From NCBI RefSeq assembly GCF_006385175.1, contig NZ_VFIY01000006.1:62001-126000 (forward strand): a stretch of 64,000 nucleotides of DNA. The letters run 5' to 3'. The notes beneath the pieces were generated by a model. That model was not told the DNA's origin. It saw nothing but the letters and a program-made list of their open reading frames with translations, and ran no database searches. The DNA is from Emcibacter nanhaiensis. GTDB lineage: Bacteria; Pseudomonadota; Alphaproteobacteria; Sphingomonadales; Emcibacteraceae. Within the stretch, counting starts at the first letter, position 1; each line of letters opens with the position of its first letter. Shown piece after piece: positions 51,646-60,655 of this stretch. A program made the translations under genes and the position numbers.

Positions 51646-54036
51646 ATGATGAAACAGACATATCGAGGAAACGCATTTAACAGAAGGGCCCGGCTGGCTC
51701 TAGGAACGGCACTGGTGGCGTTGAGCGTCGGACAGTATGCCGTGGCGCAGGATGACGTCGCTGCAGATGAGGAGATTGTGACCCTCGAGGAAATTACTGT
51801 GACTGCCCGGAAGCGGACGGAAAGCCTGCAGGATACGCCGATTTCGGTCACAGCCTTCAGCACAAGCAGCATGGAGGCCAGGTCGCTGGTCAATCTGCAG
51901 AGCCTGTCCAATGTAACGCCTAATGTGGATATCAACCACGGCCGTGGCGATGGTGGTAGCTCGAACGCTGCCGTCTTTATCCGCGGTGTGGGCCAGAATG
52001 ACTTTATCTTCCCGACAGATCCCGGTGTAGGTATCTATGTGGATGGGGTTTATGTTGCGCGCAGTGTCGGCGGCATGCTTGATCTTGCCGACATCGAGCG
52101 GGTTGAAATTCTGCGCGGCCCGCAGGGTACGCTCTATGGCAAGAACACCATTGGCGGCGCCATCAATGTGACCACCACGCGTCCGCGCGGCGACCTGGAA
52201 GGACGCATCAAGGCGACTACCGGCAGCCGTAACCGTATTGATGTGGAAGGAAATATCAACTTCCCCATCGCCGAGGACAAGCTCTACGGCAAGATCGCGG
52301 CGGCGACCAAAAACCAGGATGGTTACAGCAAGCGGGTCTCTGACGGGCTCGACCTGGGCGATACCAATCTGGATACTTTCCGGGCCGGCCTGAACTGGCT
52401 CGCCTCTGACGATGTGGAAGTCTATCTGTCGTTTGACGGCACCAAAATCCGCCAGAATGGTACTCCGGGAACCCTGCTGGGGACCTTTGATGATCCGAGC
52501 GGTCTCTATGCCCTGTACAATGGTGTGGCTGCGGCCATGGTGGCGGCGGAGCTCGGGCTTCCGGCCGGAAGCCTGTTTGATGATCGCTGGGTGACGGGCG
52601 ACCCCTATCTGTCCAACGGCACCGGTCCGACCCAGGACAGCGTCGATACCTGGGGCGGCACCCTGACCGTTGACTGGCAGGCCGGGGACAATCTGGCGGT
52701 TCGCTCCGTGACCGGCTACCGGGAGATGGATGCCACCATCCAGGTGGATATGGATTACACCCCGTTCCCGATTGTTCATACCGACGAGGAACAGCACCAG
52801 AAACAGTTCAGCCAGGAAATTCAGCTCAGCGGCACCGCCATGGACGGACGGCTGAACTGGCTGCTGGGGGGGTATTACTTCAACGAGGATATTAACGACG
52901 TCAACACCACCTATCTGGGCTCCGGTCTTTTTGATGCCCTGGAAGCATTGCCGGCGGCCCTTATTCCGCTGGTGCCGGGCTTTACTTGTCCGGCGGCATT
53001 CCCGGCGCCCTGTGCCGGCGGTGCCGGAAACCCCTATAACACTGTGTTTGACCTGGATGTTCACCCGATTACAGCGCTGGACACAGATAACTGGGCGGCC
53101 TTTGCCCATCTGACCTATGACCTGACCGACCAGTTGAGCCTGACCCTTGGCGGTCGCTATTCCTGGGAGAAGAAAGTCTATTTCATCGACTCCGTCTTCC
53201 CCAATTCCGGCAAGATCGCCACACCGCCGACAACCGACGAGCAGAGCTGGTCCAAATTCACTCCCAAGGTGGGGCTTGACTATCACGTCAATGACGATGT
53301 GCTGCTCTATGCTTCCTTCTCCAAGGGCTTCAAGTCTGGCGGCTGGAACCCGCGTCCGCTGGACCCGCTGGAATTCAAACCCTATGGTCAGGAAAACCTG
53401 ACAGCGTATGAGCTTGGCGTCAAATCCCGGCTGTTTGACAACCGGATGACCCTGAATGTGGCCACTTTCTTCAGTCAGTATAATGACCTGCAGCTGTCCT
53501 CCAACTCGGTCAATCCCAACACAGGCGGCCTGTTACTGACCGTGGATAATGCCGGCGATGTGGAAATCTGGGGAGTGGAAGCGGAAGTGGTCGCCCGTCC
53601 GACTGCCAATCTGGACCTTAACCTTGGTGTCGGTTATATGGACAATAAATACACCTATCTGGCAGAGTCTGTCGGCTACTCCTCCGACAATAAGCTGCCC
53701 CAGGCCCCGAAATGGACGCTCAATGCCGGTGCCCAGTATCGCTTTGACCTGGGTGACATGGGCAGCCTGACGCTACGCGGCGATCTGATGCATCGTGGCA
53801 GTTTCTATAACGATCCCTTTAACACGCCGGAGATCAAGCAGGATGCCTATACACTGCTGAACGCCCGGCTGACCTGGGAAGATGCCAGCGAACTGTGGCA
53901 GGTTGCCGCATTCGGCACAAATATTACCGACGAGGTCTATGTGACCAGCTCGGAATCTGTCCCCTCATTCGGTTTCCGCAACGCGGTTTACGGTCGTCCG
54001 GCAGAATGGGGTGTCTCTATCTCCCGTTCCTTCTAG
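51646..54036 (+). CDS. TonB-dependent receptor of the carboxylase cluster
   Basis: A 796-residue receptor behind AGAGGAGA. Signal region to about residue 34 (GQYAVAQD), TonB box LEEITVTARKRTESLQDTPISVTAF, plug VFIRGVGQNDFIFPTDPGVGI and ADIERVEILRGPQGTLYGKN, barrel ending VSISRSF. It is a close paralogue of the receptor at 33455. Position 40 nt after the thiolase and before a strong terminator indicates co-transcription, so it probably imports the pathway's substrate, which would then be too large or scarce for porins. Confidence 0.93.
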   Translation: MMKQTYRGNAFNRRARLALGTALVALSVGQYAVAQDDVAADEEIVTLEEITVTARKRTESLQDTPISVTAFSTSSMEARSLVNLQSLSNVTPNVDINHGRGDGGSSNAAVFIRGVGQNDFIFPTDPGVGIYVDGVYVARSVGGMLDLADIERVEILRGPQGTLYGKNTIGGAINVTTTRPRGDLEGRIKATTGSRNRIDVEGNINFPIAEDKLYGKIAAATKNQDGYSKRVSDGLDLGDTNLDTFRAGLNWLASDDVEVYLSFDGTKIRQNGTPGTLLGTFDDPSGLYALYNGVAAAMVAAELGLPAGSLFDDRWVTGDPYLSNGTGPTQDSVDTWGGTLTVDWQAGDNLAVRSVTGYREMDATIQVDMDYTPFPIVHTDEEQHQKQFSQEIQLSGTAMDGRLNWLLGGYYFNEDINDVNTTYLGSGLFDALEALPAALIPLVPGFTCPAAFPAPCAGGAGNPYNTVFDLDVHPITALDTDNWAAFAHLTYDLTDQLSLTLGGRYSWEKKVYFIDSVFPNSGKIATPPTTDEQSWSKFTPKVGLDYHVNDDVLLYASFSKGFKSGGWNPRPLDPLEFKPYGQENLTAYELGVKSRLFDNRMTLNVATFFSQYNDLQLSSNSVNPNTGGLLLTVDNAGDVEIWGVEAEVVARPTANLDLNLGVGYMDNKYTYLAESVGYSSDNKLPQAPKWTLNAGAQYRFDLGDMGSLTLRGDLMHRGSFYNDPFNTPEIKQDAYTLLNARLTWEDASELWQVAAFGTNITDEVYVTSSESVPSFGFRNAVYGRPAEWGVSISRSF
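53263..53387. repeat. 125-nt block identical to 35057-35181
   Basis: Second copy of the identical tract shared by the two receptor genes; flanking synonymous divergence makes recent gene conversion or selection on DNA sequence likely. Confidence 0.9.
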
Positions 54037-54061
54037 GAACCGGAAAGTCTTCCAACTTCAG

Positions 54062-54087
54062 GTGCGGCCTCGGCCGCACTTTTTTTT
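54062..54087 (+). terminator. intrinsic terminator of the carboxylase operon
   Basis: GTGCGGC, loop CTCG, GCCGCAC followed by eight T, 26 nt after the receptor stop. Confidence 0.95.
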
Positions 54088-54117
54088 GTGACCGGCAGGG
54101 ATAAAAATTTGAGCAGC

Positions 54118-54141
54118 GAAAAATGCGCAAAAGTTGCGCAC
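54118..54141 (-). terminator. orphan intrinsic terminator on the - strand
   Basis: Read on the - strand: TGCGCAA, CTT, TTGCGCA, then TTTTT. The stem and T-run are the same as in the + strand terminator at 14315-14337. No - strand gene is seen upstream of it. Confidence 0.5.
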
Positions 54142-54457
54142 TTCTTCCTTTATCCTGTTGAATTATAGGCAAGTACCAGTGCCTCTCGGCCGCACCAACA
54201 TTCCTAAAAACACTCCAGAGTTTTCCAGACTGTTCTTTCTCCGACAGGGAGTATCCGTCTATTCGTGTATCGGGTTCCCGCAGGGGGTAAATGGTGTTTG
54301 TTGTATAATTACTACATAAAATAGTGGGTATTACTCCGAATGCCAAATTTATAGAACCTACCGAAAATATCATAAAACCTACCTTTTTGATCCGTTGATG
54401 TAAGGGGCAAGTCTTTTAAAGAATAGAAAAAACGAGTTCAGGAAGGAAACAGACACA
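54142..54457. other. 316-nt region upstream of the HyuA/DUF917 genes
   Basis: AT-rich, with no convincing gene. It holds a possible weak copy of the MerR-type motif at 54302 and the ribosome site GGAAGGAA before 54458. Confidence 0.4.
54302..54318. promoter_or_regulatory. weak MerR-type motif
   Basis: On the - strand TATGTAGTAATTATACA shares GTAGTAAT and the TACA half with the palindromes at 28547 and 33105. The match is partial, so this site is doubtful. Confidence 0.25.
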
Positions 54458-56044
54458 ATGCGTATTGGTGTAGATGTGGGGGGGACCAACACAGATGCAG
54501 TGCTTCTGAAAGGAAAGGAAGTACTCGCCTGGTGCAAGATGCCGACGACTCTGGATGTCGGAGACGGTATCATTGCTGCGATCAGCAAGGTGATGGCAGA
54601 TGCGACAGTATCCGCAGATCAAATCCACTGCGTGATGATCGGCACGACCCATTTTACCAATGCCTTTGTCGAGCGGAAAAAGTTGCTGCCTGTCGGTGTG
54701 CTGCGCATCTGCCTGCCGGCGGCCCAGGCGCTGCCGCCCTTGCTCGACTGGCCGCAGGATATTGCCGAAACGGTCGGGGACAACATCAAGCTTATCCGGG
54801 GCGGTTATCAATACGATGGCCGGGTGAATGTGCCCCTGGATGAAGAGGCGGTGATTGCTGCGGCCGAGGACTTCAAGTCAAAAGGCATTCGCACTGTAGC
54901 CATTACGGCGCTCTTTTCCTCCGTTAACGGCGATATGGAAGAGCGGGCCGCAGAGCTCCTGAAAGAACATATGGGGGAGGTGAGCCTTTCCCTGTCTCAC
55001 ACCATCGGCCGGATCGGTATCCTGGAGCGGGAAAATGCCACCATCATGAATGCGTCGCTTGCCGAACTGGCGCGCGACGTGGTGGCGTCTTTCCACCAGG
55101 CCTTGGTTAAACTCAACATCAAGGCGCCTTTCTATGTCAGCCAGAACGATGGCACCCTGATGAACGCAGAGTTCGTCGAGAAATATCCGGTGATGACTTT
55201 TGCCTCCGGCCCCACCAACAGCATGCGCGGCGCAGCCTATCTGTCCGGGGTCAAGAACGCCATTGTCGCGGATATCGGCGGCACCACGACCGATGTGGGT
55301 ATGCTGATCAACGGGTATCCGCGGGAATCATCCGTGACCGCCGATATCGGCGGGGTGCGCACAAACTTTCGTATGCCTGACATCCTGGCGGTCGGACTGG
55401 GCGGCGGCAGTCTGGTGCGTGAGGAAGATGACGGAACGGTTCGGGTCGGGCCTCAGTCGGTCGGCTACCGCCTTCTCGAGGAAGGCCTGGTTTTTGGCGG
55501 GGACACCCTGACCAGCAGCGATATTGCCGTGGCGGCGGGATATGCGGAGATGGGCGATCCGGCGGGCATCAGGGGGCTGGATGCCGGTCTGGTGTCGAAG
55601 GCGGTGGATGAAATCCATCGCATTGTAGAAACTGCGGTGGACCGGATGAAAACCAGCGGCGAGCCGGTGCCTTTGATCCTTGTCGGGGGCGGTTCCGTAC
55701 TGATCAGTCGGGATATTCCCGGGACCAGCGATACCATTATCCCTGAAAATGCATCCGTGGCCAATGCGATCGGCGCGGCCATCGCCCAGATCGGCGGGGA
55801 AATCGACAAAGTCTTTTCCTATGAAAATCTTGGCCGGGACGCCACCATCGCCCGGGCACGGGAGGAGGCCACAGAACAGGCAGTCGCTGCCGGTGCCGAG
55901 CGGGAAACTGTTGAAATTGTGGATATCGAGGAGGTGCCGCTGGCTTATGTGCCGGGAGGCGCCGTCCGCCTGCGCGTCAAGGCGGTGGGCGAACTGGACC
56001 TTGAATTTCTGAACAAGTCGTCCGCAAAGGCGGAAAAGGAGTAA
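54458..56044 (+). CDS. hydantoinase/oxoprolinase-family protein (short HyuA-like)
   Basis: A 528-residue HyuA-family ATPase, shorter than the two carboxylase subunits. RIGVDVGGTNTDAVLL, TTHFTNAFVERKKL, IVADIGGTTTDVGML and LILVGGGSVLISRD are the ASKHA motifs. It belongs to the branch normally found next to DUF917 proteins, and the DUF917 gene indeed starts 7 nt downstream. Role probably ATP-dependent opening of a cyclic amide or a related activation; the substrate is unknown. Confidence 0.9.
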   Translation: MRIGVDVGGTNTDAVLLKGKEVLAWCKMPTTLDVGDGIIAAISKVMADATVSADQIHCVMIGTTHFTNAFVERKKLLPVGVLRICLPAAQALPPLLDWPQDIAETVGDNIKLIRGGYQYDGRVNVPLDEEAVIAAAEDFKSKGIRTVAITALFSSVNGDMEERAAELLKEHMGEVSLSLSHTIGRIGILERENATIMNASLAELARDVVASFHQALVKLNIKAPFYVSQNDGTLMNAEFVEKYPVMTFASGPTNSMRGAAYLSGVKNAIVADIGGTTTDVGMLINGYPRESSVTADIGGVRTNFRMPDILAVGLGGGSLVREEDDGTVRVGPQSVGYRLLEEGLVFGGDTLTSSDIAVAAGYAEMGDPAGIRGLDAGLVSKAVDEIHRIVETAVDRMKTSGEPVPLILVGGGSVLISRDIPGTSDTIIPENASVANAIGAAIAQIGGEIDKVFSYENLGRDATIARAREEATEQAVAAGAERETVEIVDIEEVPLAYVPGGAVRLRVKAVGELDLEFLNKSSAKAEKE

Positions 56045-56050
56045 CGGGCA

Positions 56051-57139
56051 ATGGAAATCAGACTCGAAGACATGGAAGACTTTGCCCGCGGCGCCGCTTT
56101 TCTGGGTACCGGCGGAGGAGGCGATCCCTATATCGGTCGGCTTCTCGCTGAAAATGCGATCAAACAGTATGGCGCGCCAAAAGTCATAACAGCAGATGAA
56201 CTGGATGATGACGCCAATGTGCTGACTGCGGCTATGCTGGGCTCGCCGCCGGTGCTGCTGGAAAAAGGATGCAGCGGGGAAGACCTGGATCTTGCCATCA
56301 ACCGGCTGGAAGAAAAGCTCGGGCGAAAGGCGGACGCCATTATGCCCATAGAAATTGGCGGTGTAAATTCCACCCTGCCGATCATGGCGGCGGCCCGTCT
56401 GGGACTTCCGCTTGTCGATGCGGATGGTATGGGGCGCGCTTTCCCGGAAATCCAGATGGTCACCTTCAGCGTATACGGCTGTTCGGCGACGCCGCTGGTG
56501 ATCACCGATGAGCATCTTAACAGCGTTGTGGTGGAAACCCATGATGCTAAGCGGGCAGAGGACTTTGTCCGCGCCGTGGCGATCCAGATGGGGCTCAGTG
56601 TGATGATTTCCGCCTATCCGCTGACCGGAAAGCAGGTCAAGGACTATGCCGTGCATGGGACCATGTCGCTGGCGCTCGGCATCGGGCAGGCAATCCGCGA
56701 GGGACGCCTGAAGGAAAATCCGGTGGATCGCCTGATCGATTATCTCAGGACGACGCCCTACTACAATCACGCCAAGGTTCTGTTCGACGGCAAGGTCACC
56801 GACCTGAAGCGGGAAACCACCCGCGGGTTCGCCATCGGCCACTGCCATCTCGAGGCGCTGGATAACTCCGGCAGGAAGATGGAAGTAACCTTCCAGAATG
56901 AACATCTTGTCGCCCGGGAAAACGGGGAAATCCGGGCCATTGTACCGGATCTGATCTGCATGATTGACCGGGAAACGGCAGAGCCGGTGCCGGTCGAACA
57001 TTTGCGCTACGGACAGCGACTGAAGGTAATCGGCACATCCGCCGCCCCGATCATGCGCACGCCGGAAGCGCTCGAAGTCTTCGGTCCGCACAAGTTCGGG
57101 CTGGATGCGGAATTTACCCCCATTGAAGAACTGAAATGA
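56051..57139 (+). CDS. DUF917-family protein
   Basis: A 362-residue protein beginning with ARGAAFLGTGGGGDPYIGR, the glycine-rich signature of DUF917, followed by IMPIEIGGVNSTLPIMAAARLGLPLVDADGMGRAFPE. DUF917 proteins pair with short HyuA-like ATPases and CodB-type permeases, exactly as here, and are presumed partners in cyclic-amide or nucleobase-like substrate metabolism; biochemical function is not established to my knowledge. Cytoplasmic by sequence. Confidence 0.9.
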   Translation: MEIRLEDMEDFARGAAFLGTGGGGDPYIGRLLAENAIKQYGAPKVITADELDDDANVLTAAMLGSPPVLLEKGCSGEDLDLAINRLEEKLGRKADAIMPIEIGGVNSTLPIMAAARLGLPLVDADGMGRAFPEIQMVTFSVYGCSATPLVITDEHLNSVVVETHDAKRAEDFVRAVAIQMGLSVMISAYPLTGKQVKDYAVHGTMSLALGIGQAIREGRLKENPVDRLIDYLRTTPYYNHAKVLFDGKVTDLKRETTRGFAIGHCHLEALDNSGRKMEVTFQNEHLVARENGEIRAIVPDLICMIDRETAEPVPVEHLRYGQRLKVIGTSAAPIMRTPEALEVFGPHKFGLDAEFTPIEELK

Positions 57140-57174
57140 GTATAAACAATCAAACCCAAAAGGGAGCATACACC

Positions 57175-59316
57175 ATGCTGAATAAAACTGTTCAAGGACT
57201 GATCGCCTCCACGGCGCTTTCAATGACTTTAATTGCGCCGAATGTTACTGCGGCACAGGAAAGTGCAGACACGATGGTTCTGGATGAAATCGTCGTCACG
57301 TCCCGTAAAAGGGAGGAAAATCTGCAGGCGGTGCCGGATTCCGTGACCGCCTTCAGTGCGGCGACCATTGAAGACGCCGGCATCGATACGGTCGAGGATT
57401 TCATCAACCTGACCCCGAACATTAACATTCGCGAGACCTTCCGCGCCGGGGTAACCTTTCTGACCATCCGCGGTATCACCACCGGTCAGCAGGGCTGGGC
57501 GCCGGTGACTTACGTGGTTGACGGGGTGCAGGCCGGATCGCTCGACGCCATCAACCAGGGCGCCCTGACCGATGTGGAGCGGATCGAGGTTCTGAAGGGA
57601 CCGCAGGGCGCGCTGTATGGTGCGGGCGCCATCGCCGGGGCCATCAACGTGGTGACCAAGAAGCCGACCAACGACATGGAATATTCCGCCAAGGCGTCCT
57701 ACGGTAATGGCAATGATGTGAAACTGTCCGGCGCCGTTTCCGGTCCGATTGTAGAGGACAAGGTTCTGTTCCGCATTGGCGGTTACTATCGCAACACTGA
57801 CGGCCTGATCGAGAGTACCGACGGGGTCGGTCTGGATTTTGAAGAGCAGGCTTCTATCAAAGGCCGCCTGATTTTTGACTTTGACAATCTGACCATTGAT
57901 CTGCGCGGGTCCTACTCCGACATCACTGCGGGGGCCGCCGACCAGGAACTGGTGTCCAGTGCCGACCTGATTGACGAATTCGACACTGCCGCCGCACCCG
58001 GCCCGGCACGCGGTATCGTTGGCGAGGAAAACCGGGATATGACGGAATTCTCCGCCAAGATCGACTGGGAGACCGAACTCGGTACTCTTACTTCCGTGAC
58101 CGGCTATAGCGATATCAACCAGAATCTCTTCGGCTCCACCAGCTTTGACAAGCCGCCGGCATTCTCCATCCTCGGCTTTCCCGTGGGCGGGGTCGGGGAT
58201 CCCTTTGCTGACGGCTATCAGTATCTGGAAGACAATATTGAAAGCTTTACCCAGGATGTCCGCTTTACCTCGGATTCCGATCAGCGGCTGCGCTGGATGG
58301 TTGGCGCTTCCTACCTGGATCGCCAGATTGTCAACGTGCTGGATATCGGGGCTGTGCTGGCAGGTGGCGGAGACATCCAGGACAATCTGCTGTCGTTCGC
58401 CTATATGCCCGACGTACGAAATGACGAGGCCTGGGGCGTCTACGGGCAGGTCAACTATGATATCACCGAAAAACTGGAGCTGACGGCGGCCCTGCGGTAT
58501 GACAAGGACAGCTTTGACACCACCCGCTACAGCGATGCAACGCTGGAAACGCCTGTCTCCCTGTCCGGCGACCCCGCCGATCTCACCCAGGAGGCCACTA
58601 ATGACAAGTGGCAGCCCAAAGTACAGCTGGCCTATAGCTGGACTGACGATATCATGACCTATGTGACTTATGCGGAAGGGTTCCGTTTCGGTTTCTACAA
58701 CACCGGCAACCTGACGGCGCCGGAAAGCACCAAAAACTATGAAGTCGGTTTCAAAACCACGCTTGCCGGTGGTCGGGTGCGCCTGAATGGGGCGATTTTC
58801 CATATCGACTATTCCAACCAGCAACTGACTACGGTGATCAACACGCCGCCGTTCCGTCAGACCACCAACATTCCGGAATCCAACATCAATGGCGGTGAAC
58901 TGGAGTTCGTGGCCCTGGTGGCCGAAGGCCTGGAACTGAGCGGTGGCCTCGGGATTACCGATGCCAAAATCAAGGATGCAGGTCGTTCACCGGGAACCCC
59001 GGATTATTCGGTAAACCTGTCAGCGAGCTACTCACGCCCGATCACTGACAAATGGGACGTCAACGCCCGTGTCGATTACCGGCGCCAGGGAAGCTATCTG
59101 ATCCTGGACGGCACCGGAACAACCAACGAAGTGGGCGAAAAGGACTATGTGAACGTCCGCCTGAAGTTCCAGACCGACAACTGGTCAATCGGGGCATTCG
59201 CCGACAACTTGTTTGACGAGCGCCAGGCCGAGGATTTCGGTTTTGTCGGGACCGGTTACGTCCGCTCCAACAGCCTGCCGAGATCCTACGGTGTTGAACT
59301 GACAGCAAGCTTCTGA
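57175..59316 (+). CDS. TonB-dependent receptor of the HyuA/DUF917 cluster
   Basis: A 713-residue receptor from ATG 57175, which has AGGGAG at the right spacing; an in-frame ATG at 57136 overlaps the DUF917 stop but lacks a signal-like start. Signal region LIASTALSMTLIAPNVTAAQ, TonB box LDEIVVTSRKREENLQAVPDSVTAF, plug TIRGITTGQQGWAPVTYVVD and VERIEVLKGPQGALYGAG, barrel ending VELTASF. A terminator follows. It likely imports the substrate processed by the two preceding gene products. Confidence 0.93.
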   Translation: MLNKTVQGLIASTALSMTLIAPNVTAAQESADTMVLDEIVVTSRKREENLQAVPDSVTAFSAATIEDAGIDTVEDFINLTPNINIRETFRAGVTFLTIRGITTGQQGWAPVTYVVDGVQAGSLDAINQGALTDVERIEVLKGPQGALYGAGAIAGAINVVTKKPTNDMEYSAKASYGNGNDVKLSGAVSGPIVEDKVLFRIGGYYRNTDGLIESTDGVGLDFEEQASIKGRLIFDFDNLTIDLRGSYSDITAGAADQELVSSADLIDEFDTAAAPGPARGIVGEENRDMTEFSAKIDWETELGTLTSVTGYSDINQNLFGSTSFDKPPAFSILGFPVGGVGDPFADGYQYLEDNIESFTQDVRFTSDSDQRLRWMVGASYLDRQIVNVLDIGAVLAGGGDIQDNLLSFAYMPDVRNDEAWGVYGQVNYDITEKLELTAALRYDKDSFDTTRYSDATLETPVSLSGDPADLTQEATNDKWQPKVQLAYSWTDDIMTYVTYAEGFRFGFYNTGNLTAPESTKNYEVGFKTTLAGGRVRLNGAIFHIDYSNQQLTTVINTPPFRQTTNIPESNINGGELEFVALVAEGLELSGGLGITDAKIKDAGRSPGTPDYSVNLSASYSRPITDKWDVNARVDYRRQGSYLILDGTGTTNEVGEKDYVNVRLKFQTDNWSIGAFADNLFDERQAEDFGFVGTGYVRSNSLPRSYGVELTASF

Positions 59317-59323
59317 CCCAAAT

Positions 59324-59357
59324 AACCCCGGTATCCCTTCCAGATGCCGGGGTTTTC
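59324..59357 (+). terminator. intrinsic terminator after the TonB receptor gene
   Basis: AACCCCGGTATC, loop CCTTCCA, GATGCCGGGGTT then TTC; a long GC-rich stem with a short T-run, so read-through into the permease gene is plausible. Confidence 0.7.
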
Positions 59358-59374
59358 GATTCCAGGAAAATCAT

Positions 59375-60655
59375 ATGAGTGAGAGTGACCTGCTGGATGC
59401 CCATGGCGCGGAAATAACCGTTGCCCGGAACCAGCTTGTAGACGGCTGGCATGTGGCGATGATCATCGTCGGAGTGACCATCACCCTGCCGGCTTTTCTT
59501 GTGGGCGCGAGCATAATGTCCTCTGTCGGCACACGGACCGGTCTGGCCGCTATTTTGACCGGGGATCTGATTATTTCCCTTGTCGGCATGGCGGCCATGT
59601 ATATTGCGGTGACCCGCAGGCAAAGCACCTATCAAATTCTGGACGCCTCCTTTGGACCGCTCGGCAGCCGGATTATCAGTTTTGTCATCGCGCTCACTCT
59701 GCTGGGGTGGTTTGGCGTTACCGTCGCCTTTTTCGCCGAGGCGGTTGCCAAGGCGTTTCTCGAACTGACGGGGATTTATCTGCCGGTACAATTGTGTATC
59801 GTTGCCGGATGTCTGCTGATGACGTCGACGACCATCTACGGTTTTCGCGCGATGGACCTGCTCAGCAAATTTACCGTGCCGCTGATGTTTGTCATTCTGC
59901 TGGGCGGTGTGGTCGCTATCGCTTCGGATTACAGTTTCCGGGATATCTGGTTCGCCGAACCGTCAGGTGCGCCGGCGGCATTCGGGGAAATGGTTTCAAT
60001 GGTTGTCGGCGCCCTTATGGTCGGCGTTACAATTGTGCCGGACCTCGCGCGGTTTATCCGTCGTCCCGGCCAGGTCGTCACCGCATCCGGGGGCGGATAT
60101 GGCATTGCCTCAAGCCTTGTGCTGGTGCTTGCGGGCCTTCCCGTGTTGATGACGGGTCAGGTCAGCCTGATCGACAACATGTTTGCCGTGGGCTTTGGCA
60201 TTCCGGCGCTGGTGATGATGATCTTTGCCAGCTGGACCACCAATGTCAGCAATCTTTATTCTAGCTGCCTTGGCCTCAGCCAGGCGATACCCGCTTTTAC
60301 CGGCAAACGGCTGGCAGTGGTGGCTGGTACAATAGGCGGCCTGTTCGCCCTGTCCGGTATTATGACGCATCTGATCGGTTTTCTGGTTTTCCTGGGGATT
60401 TTCATCCCGCCGGTCGCAGGAATTTATATATCCCAATTTTTGGTTCGGCTGCCCCGGACGGTAAAGAGCGTCTCCCCCGTTGCCATGCTGACATGGGGCT
60501 TGTCTGCCGGGATCAGTTTCTTCCTGGCCCGCGCGCAGATGTCGCTGACTTTCGTGCCGGCGCTGGATTCCCTGCTTCTCGCCATGTTGTTTTACGCGCT
60601 TATTTCAAAAGCAACTGGCGCTTTGCTTCGACAACGGCCAGACGCCGGTTTTTGA
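59375..60655 (+). CDS. NCS1-family permease (CodB/cytosine-permease-like)
   Basis: A 426-residue protein with about 12 membrane helices. DGWHVAMIIVGVTITLPAFLVGA and SVGTRTGLAAILTGDLIISLVG near the N-terminus, then the conserved SWTTNVSNLYSSCLGLSQAIP region of purine/cytosine permeases. AGGAAA precedes the ATG. CodB-like transporters accompany HyuA-DUF917 pairs, supporting import of a cyclic amide or nucleobase-like compound across the inner membrane after the TonB receptor. Its 3' end overlaps the opposite-strand LuxR gene by 56 nt. Confidence 0.92.
   Translation: MSESDLLDAHGAEITVARNQLVDGWHVAMIIVGVTITLPAFLVGASIMSSVGTRTGLAAILTGDLIISLVGMAAMYIAVTRRQSTYQILDASFGPLGSRIISFVIALTLLGWFGVTVAFFAEAVAKAFLELTGIYLPVQLCIVAGCLLMTSTTIYGFRAMDLLSKFTVPLMFVILLGGVVAIASDYSFRDIWFAEPSGAPAAFGEMVSMVVGALMVGVTIVPDLARFIRRPGQVVTASGGGYGIASSLVLVLAGLPVLMTGQVSLIDNMFAVGFGIPALVMMIFASWTTNVSNLYSSCLGLSQAIPAFTGKRLAVVAGTIGGLFALSGIMTHLIGFLVFLGIFIPPVAGIYISQFLVRLPRTVKSVSPVAMLTWGLSAGISFFLARAQMSLTFVPALDSLLLAMLFYALISKATGALLRQRPDAGF

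Noticed and set aside
55328-57223. 631-codon open frame antisense to the HyuA-like and DUF917 genes
   Set aside because: Fully overlaps two well-supported + strand genes and shows only shadow composition; the same applies to antisense frames at 10184-11401, 12248-13438 and 51700-53286.
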